From Myxococcales bacterium (lineage in GTDB: Bacteria; Desulfobacterota_B; Binatia; UBA1149; SPBQ01), in the NCBI GenBank assembly GCA_004525875.1, contig SPBQ01000041.1:1-10308 (forward strand): a DNA stretch of 10,308 nucleotides, written 5' to 3'. The notes under the pieces are model-generated. The model had not been told where the DNA came from. It worked only from the letters and a program-made list of their open reading frames with translations, and made no database searches. The stretch's first letter is position 1; each line of letters opens with the position of its first letter. The translations under genes were made by a program, and so were the position numbers. This document shows, piece after piece, positions 8,466 through 10,308 of this stretch.

Positions 8466-10237
8466 CTACGGCCCGGAGCGTCACGCTCACCGACTTGAAC
8501 GCCGGCGTCTTCGAGCGCACATCCAGCCGCCGCGGCACCAGCGCGTTGGCCTCCGGGTAGTACATCGCCAGGTTCCCGGGACGGATGTCGACGATAGCGG
8601 CCGACACGAGCAGGGCTCCGGTCTCGTTCTCGACGACGACCCGATCTCCCTCGCTCAGCCCGAGATCACGCGCGTCGTCGGCCGATAGCATGACCACGTC
8701 GCGCCGTGTGTTGCCTCGGTAAAGATCCTCTTCCTCGTACACGACCGTGTTGAACTGGCCCTCCGACCGAATCGTCATGAGCCGGAAGCCGCCGCCGCGT
8801 ACGGGGAGCGGCGTCACGTAGAAGGCGGCCTTGCCGCTGTCGGTGTGGAAGTGCGGATGATGAAAGGTGCGGCCGCCGATCTGGAACGCGCCGCCTTCCC
8901 CCTCGGGCCCTTCGATCGTGGCGATCGGCTCGTAGCCCGCCACGCACATCGAGATCTGCTCGCGAAGGCCGGCGTGCGATCGCAACGCCGTCCAGTCGAA
9001 GCGTCCTTCGGGCAACACGCGTTCGGCCAAGGACGCGATGATGTCGACCTCCGAGCGCATCTCACCCTCAATGGTGGGCGTGCCACCGTCGGAGAGCCTG
9101 ACGAAGTTGAACATCGACTCCTGCGTCGTCGCCTGGCCCTCCTCGTCGCGAGCAAGCGCCGGCAGGATGAGCGTCGTCCGGCCACGGCCGTGGACGTGCC
9201 CTTCGTTGAGCTTCGTGCTCACGTAGACGGCCGTACCAACCCGCCTCAGCGCCTTGGACGCCCAGTCCGAATCCGGATTGCTGCCGTAGAGGTTCCCGCC
9301 GGGCAGGAAGGCCGCGTCGAGGCGGCCCTCCTCGGCCGCGACCATCGACGCGTAGGTGTCCATGCCCGGGCCTTTCGGCAGCTCGAAGCCGTACAGCTCC
9401 TCGATGCGAGCGGCGAAGGCCTCCTTGAGCTTGGGCGCAACGCCGCAGGAGCCGACCCCCTGCACGTTCGAGTGGCCACGGATCGGTAGCAGGCCCGTTC
9501 CGCGATGGCCGAGCCATCCGCGCGCGAGTGCGAGATTCGACAACGCGAGGATGTTGTCCACGCCGTTGGTATGATGCGTGAGCCCCATCGCCCACATGAA
9601 GATCCCCCGGCGCGACGAAGCGATCAGTTCAGCCGCGCTCTCGATGCCGGCGCGCGTGAGGCCCGAAGCGCGGAGAAGCTCGTCCCAGTCGCAGCGCGCG
9701 ATGTCATCGGCAAGCGCGTCCCAGCCGTCGGTGTGCGCGTCGATGAAATCGCGCTCAACAGCGCCGCGCTCGACCACGGCCTTGAGCAACGCCATGAACA
9801 CGGCCACATCACCACCGATGTGCGGCTGCAGGTAGAGATCCGAGACGCGCGATCCGAACAGCATGCTGCGCACCCGCGACGGAACGCGAAACCGCTCCAG
9901 CCCGAGCTCGCGTAACGGGTTGATGACGATGACCTTGCCACCGCGCTCGCGCAGCTCCACGAGCTTCGTGATCAGTCGCGGGTGGTTGCTCGCCGGGTTC
10001 GCGCCCGCCACAACGGCGAGATCGGCGCGATCGAGGTCCTCGAGTGCGATCGACGCTGTGCCCGACCCGTACACCATAGACAGCGCCACACCCGAGGCCT
10101 GGTGGCAGTAGTAGGAGCAGTTGTTGACGTTGTTCGTTCCGTAACCGCGCGCAACGAGTTGCAAAAGGAATGCCGCCTCATTGCTGGCGCGGCCCGACGA
10201 GTAGAAGAAGGTGCGATCCGGTTCCGTATCGCGCAGC
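8461..10237 (-). CDS. FdhF/YdeP-family molybdopterin oxidoreductase, 5' end missing
   Basis: This is a member of the DMSO reductase/formate dehydrogenase alpha superfamily, of the YdeP (oxidoreductase alpha subunit) branch, which carries bis-MGD molybdenum cofactor. About 590 C-terminal residues are present. The missing N-terminus should hold roughly 170 residues and the iron-sulfur Cys. Hallmarks in order are TFFYSSGRASNEAAF, NNVNNCSYYCHQASGVAL, AGANPASNHPRLI, HHTNGVDNILALSNLALARG, IRGHSNVQGVGSCGVAPKLK, PGGNLYGSNPD, and in the C-terminal cofactor-binding domain MTIRSEGQFNTVVYEEEDLYRG and MYYPEANALVPR. The position that is Sec in E. coli FDH-H is Cys here (codon 10105-10107). The physiological substrate of this branch is uncertain; E. 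coli YdeP is linked to acid resistance. The reading frame stays open to 10305, but bases beyond 10237 are a mirrored copy, so the apparent N-terminus there is false. Confidence 0.93.
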
Positions 10238-10308
10238 GCTGCGCGATACGGAACCGGATCGCACCTTCTTCTACTCGTCGGGCCGCGCCAGCAATGAGGC
10301 GGCATTCC
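10167..10308. repeat. Perfect 142-bp palindrome at the window end (71-bp arms, no loop)
   Basis: Bases 10238-10308 are the exact reverse complement of 10167-10237, with the centre AGCGCT at 10235-10240 and no spacer. Both arms encode the same oxidoreductase peptide (DTEPDRTFFYSSGRA and on), one on each strand. The symmetry runs to the last base. A genuine chromosomal inverted repeat would rarely be loopless, perfect and end on a coding stretch, so I read it as a fold-back (chimeric) contig end. Confidence 0.95.

Overview
This is a high-GC bacterial window, very probably a metagenomic or draft contig end. It carries 11 protein-coding loci, no RNA genes and no mobile element. The gene set is chromosomal and metabolic or housekeeping. 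A selenocysteine-type peroxiredoxin, a DUF309 protein with a long N-terminal arm, many short-chain-dehydrogenase/MBL type genes and a FdhF/YdeP-type oxidoreductase would fit a deltaproteobacterial or other proteobacterial-like lineage. No ribosomal or other phylogenetic marker is present, so this placement is weak.

Layout. 1-1039 (-) is a 3'-truncated M20 metallopeptidase, divergent from a DUF309 protein (1125-1613, +). IlvD, dihydroxy-acid dehydratase (1644-3347, -), converges with DUF309 and is divergent from a BCP-like peroxiredoxin (3456-3971, +). The peroxidatic codon of that peroxiredoxin is TGA, read here as selenocysteine, with a bSECIS-like hairpin just downstream. A rhomboid protease (4097-4852, -) converges on it. 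An ABM-domain protein (5020-5304, +) is followed by a small exported protein (5436-5878, +) that is frameshifted by a 5-bp tandem duplication. An SDR oxidoreductase (5894-6811, -) is divergent from an MBL-fold hydrolase (6943-7734, +). The last part is a decayed C-terminal fragment of a sulfatase-like gene (7736-8465, -) abutting the end of a FdhF/YdeP-type molybdopterin oxidoreductase (8461-10237, -, 5' end missing). The final 142 bases (10167-10308) are a perfect loopless palindrome that looks like a fold-back artefact at a contig end.

The genes change strand almost every time and do not form an evident operon or a single pathway. Each is best read as an individual housekeeping or accessory function: branched-chain amino-acid synthesis, peroxide reduction, membrane proteolysis, and acyl/alcohol or formate-type redox chemistry. 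The most interesting item is the probable selenoprotein, which an ordinary gene caller would split into two truncated proteins. Next come the two broken genes (5-bp duplication; sulfatase remnant with a +1 shift) and the terminal palindrome. I found no convincing novel multi-gene system.
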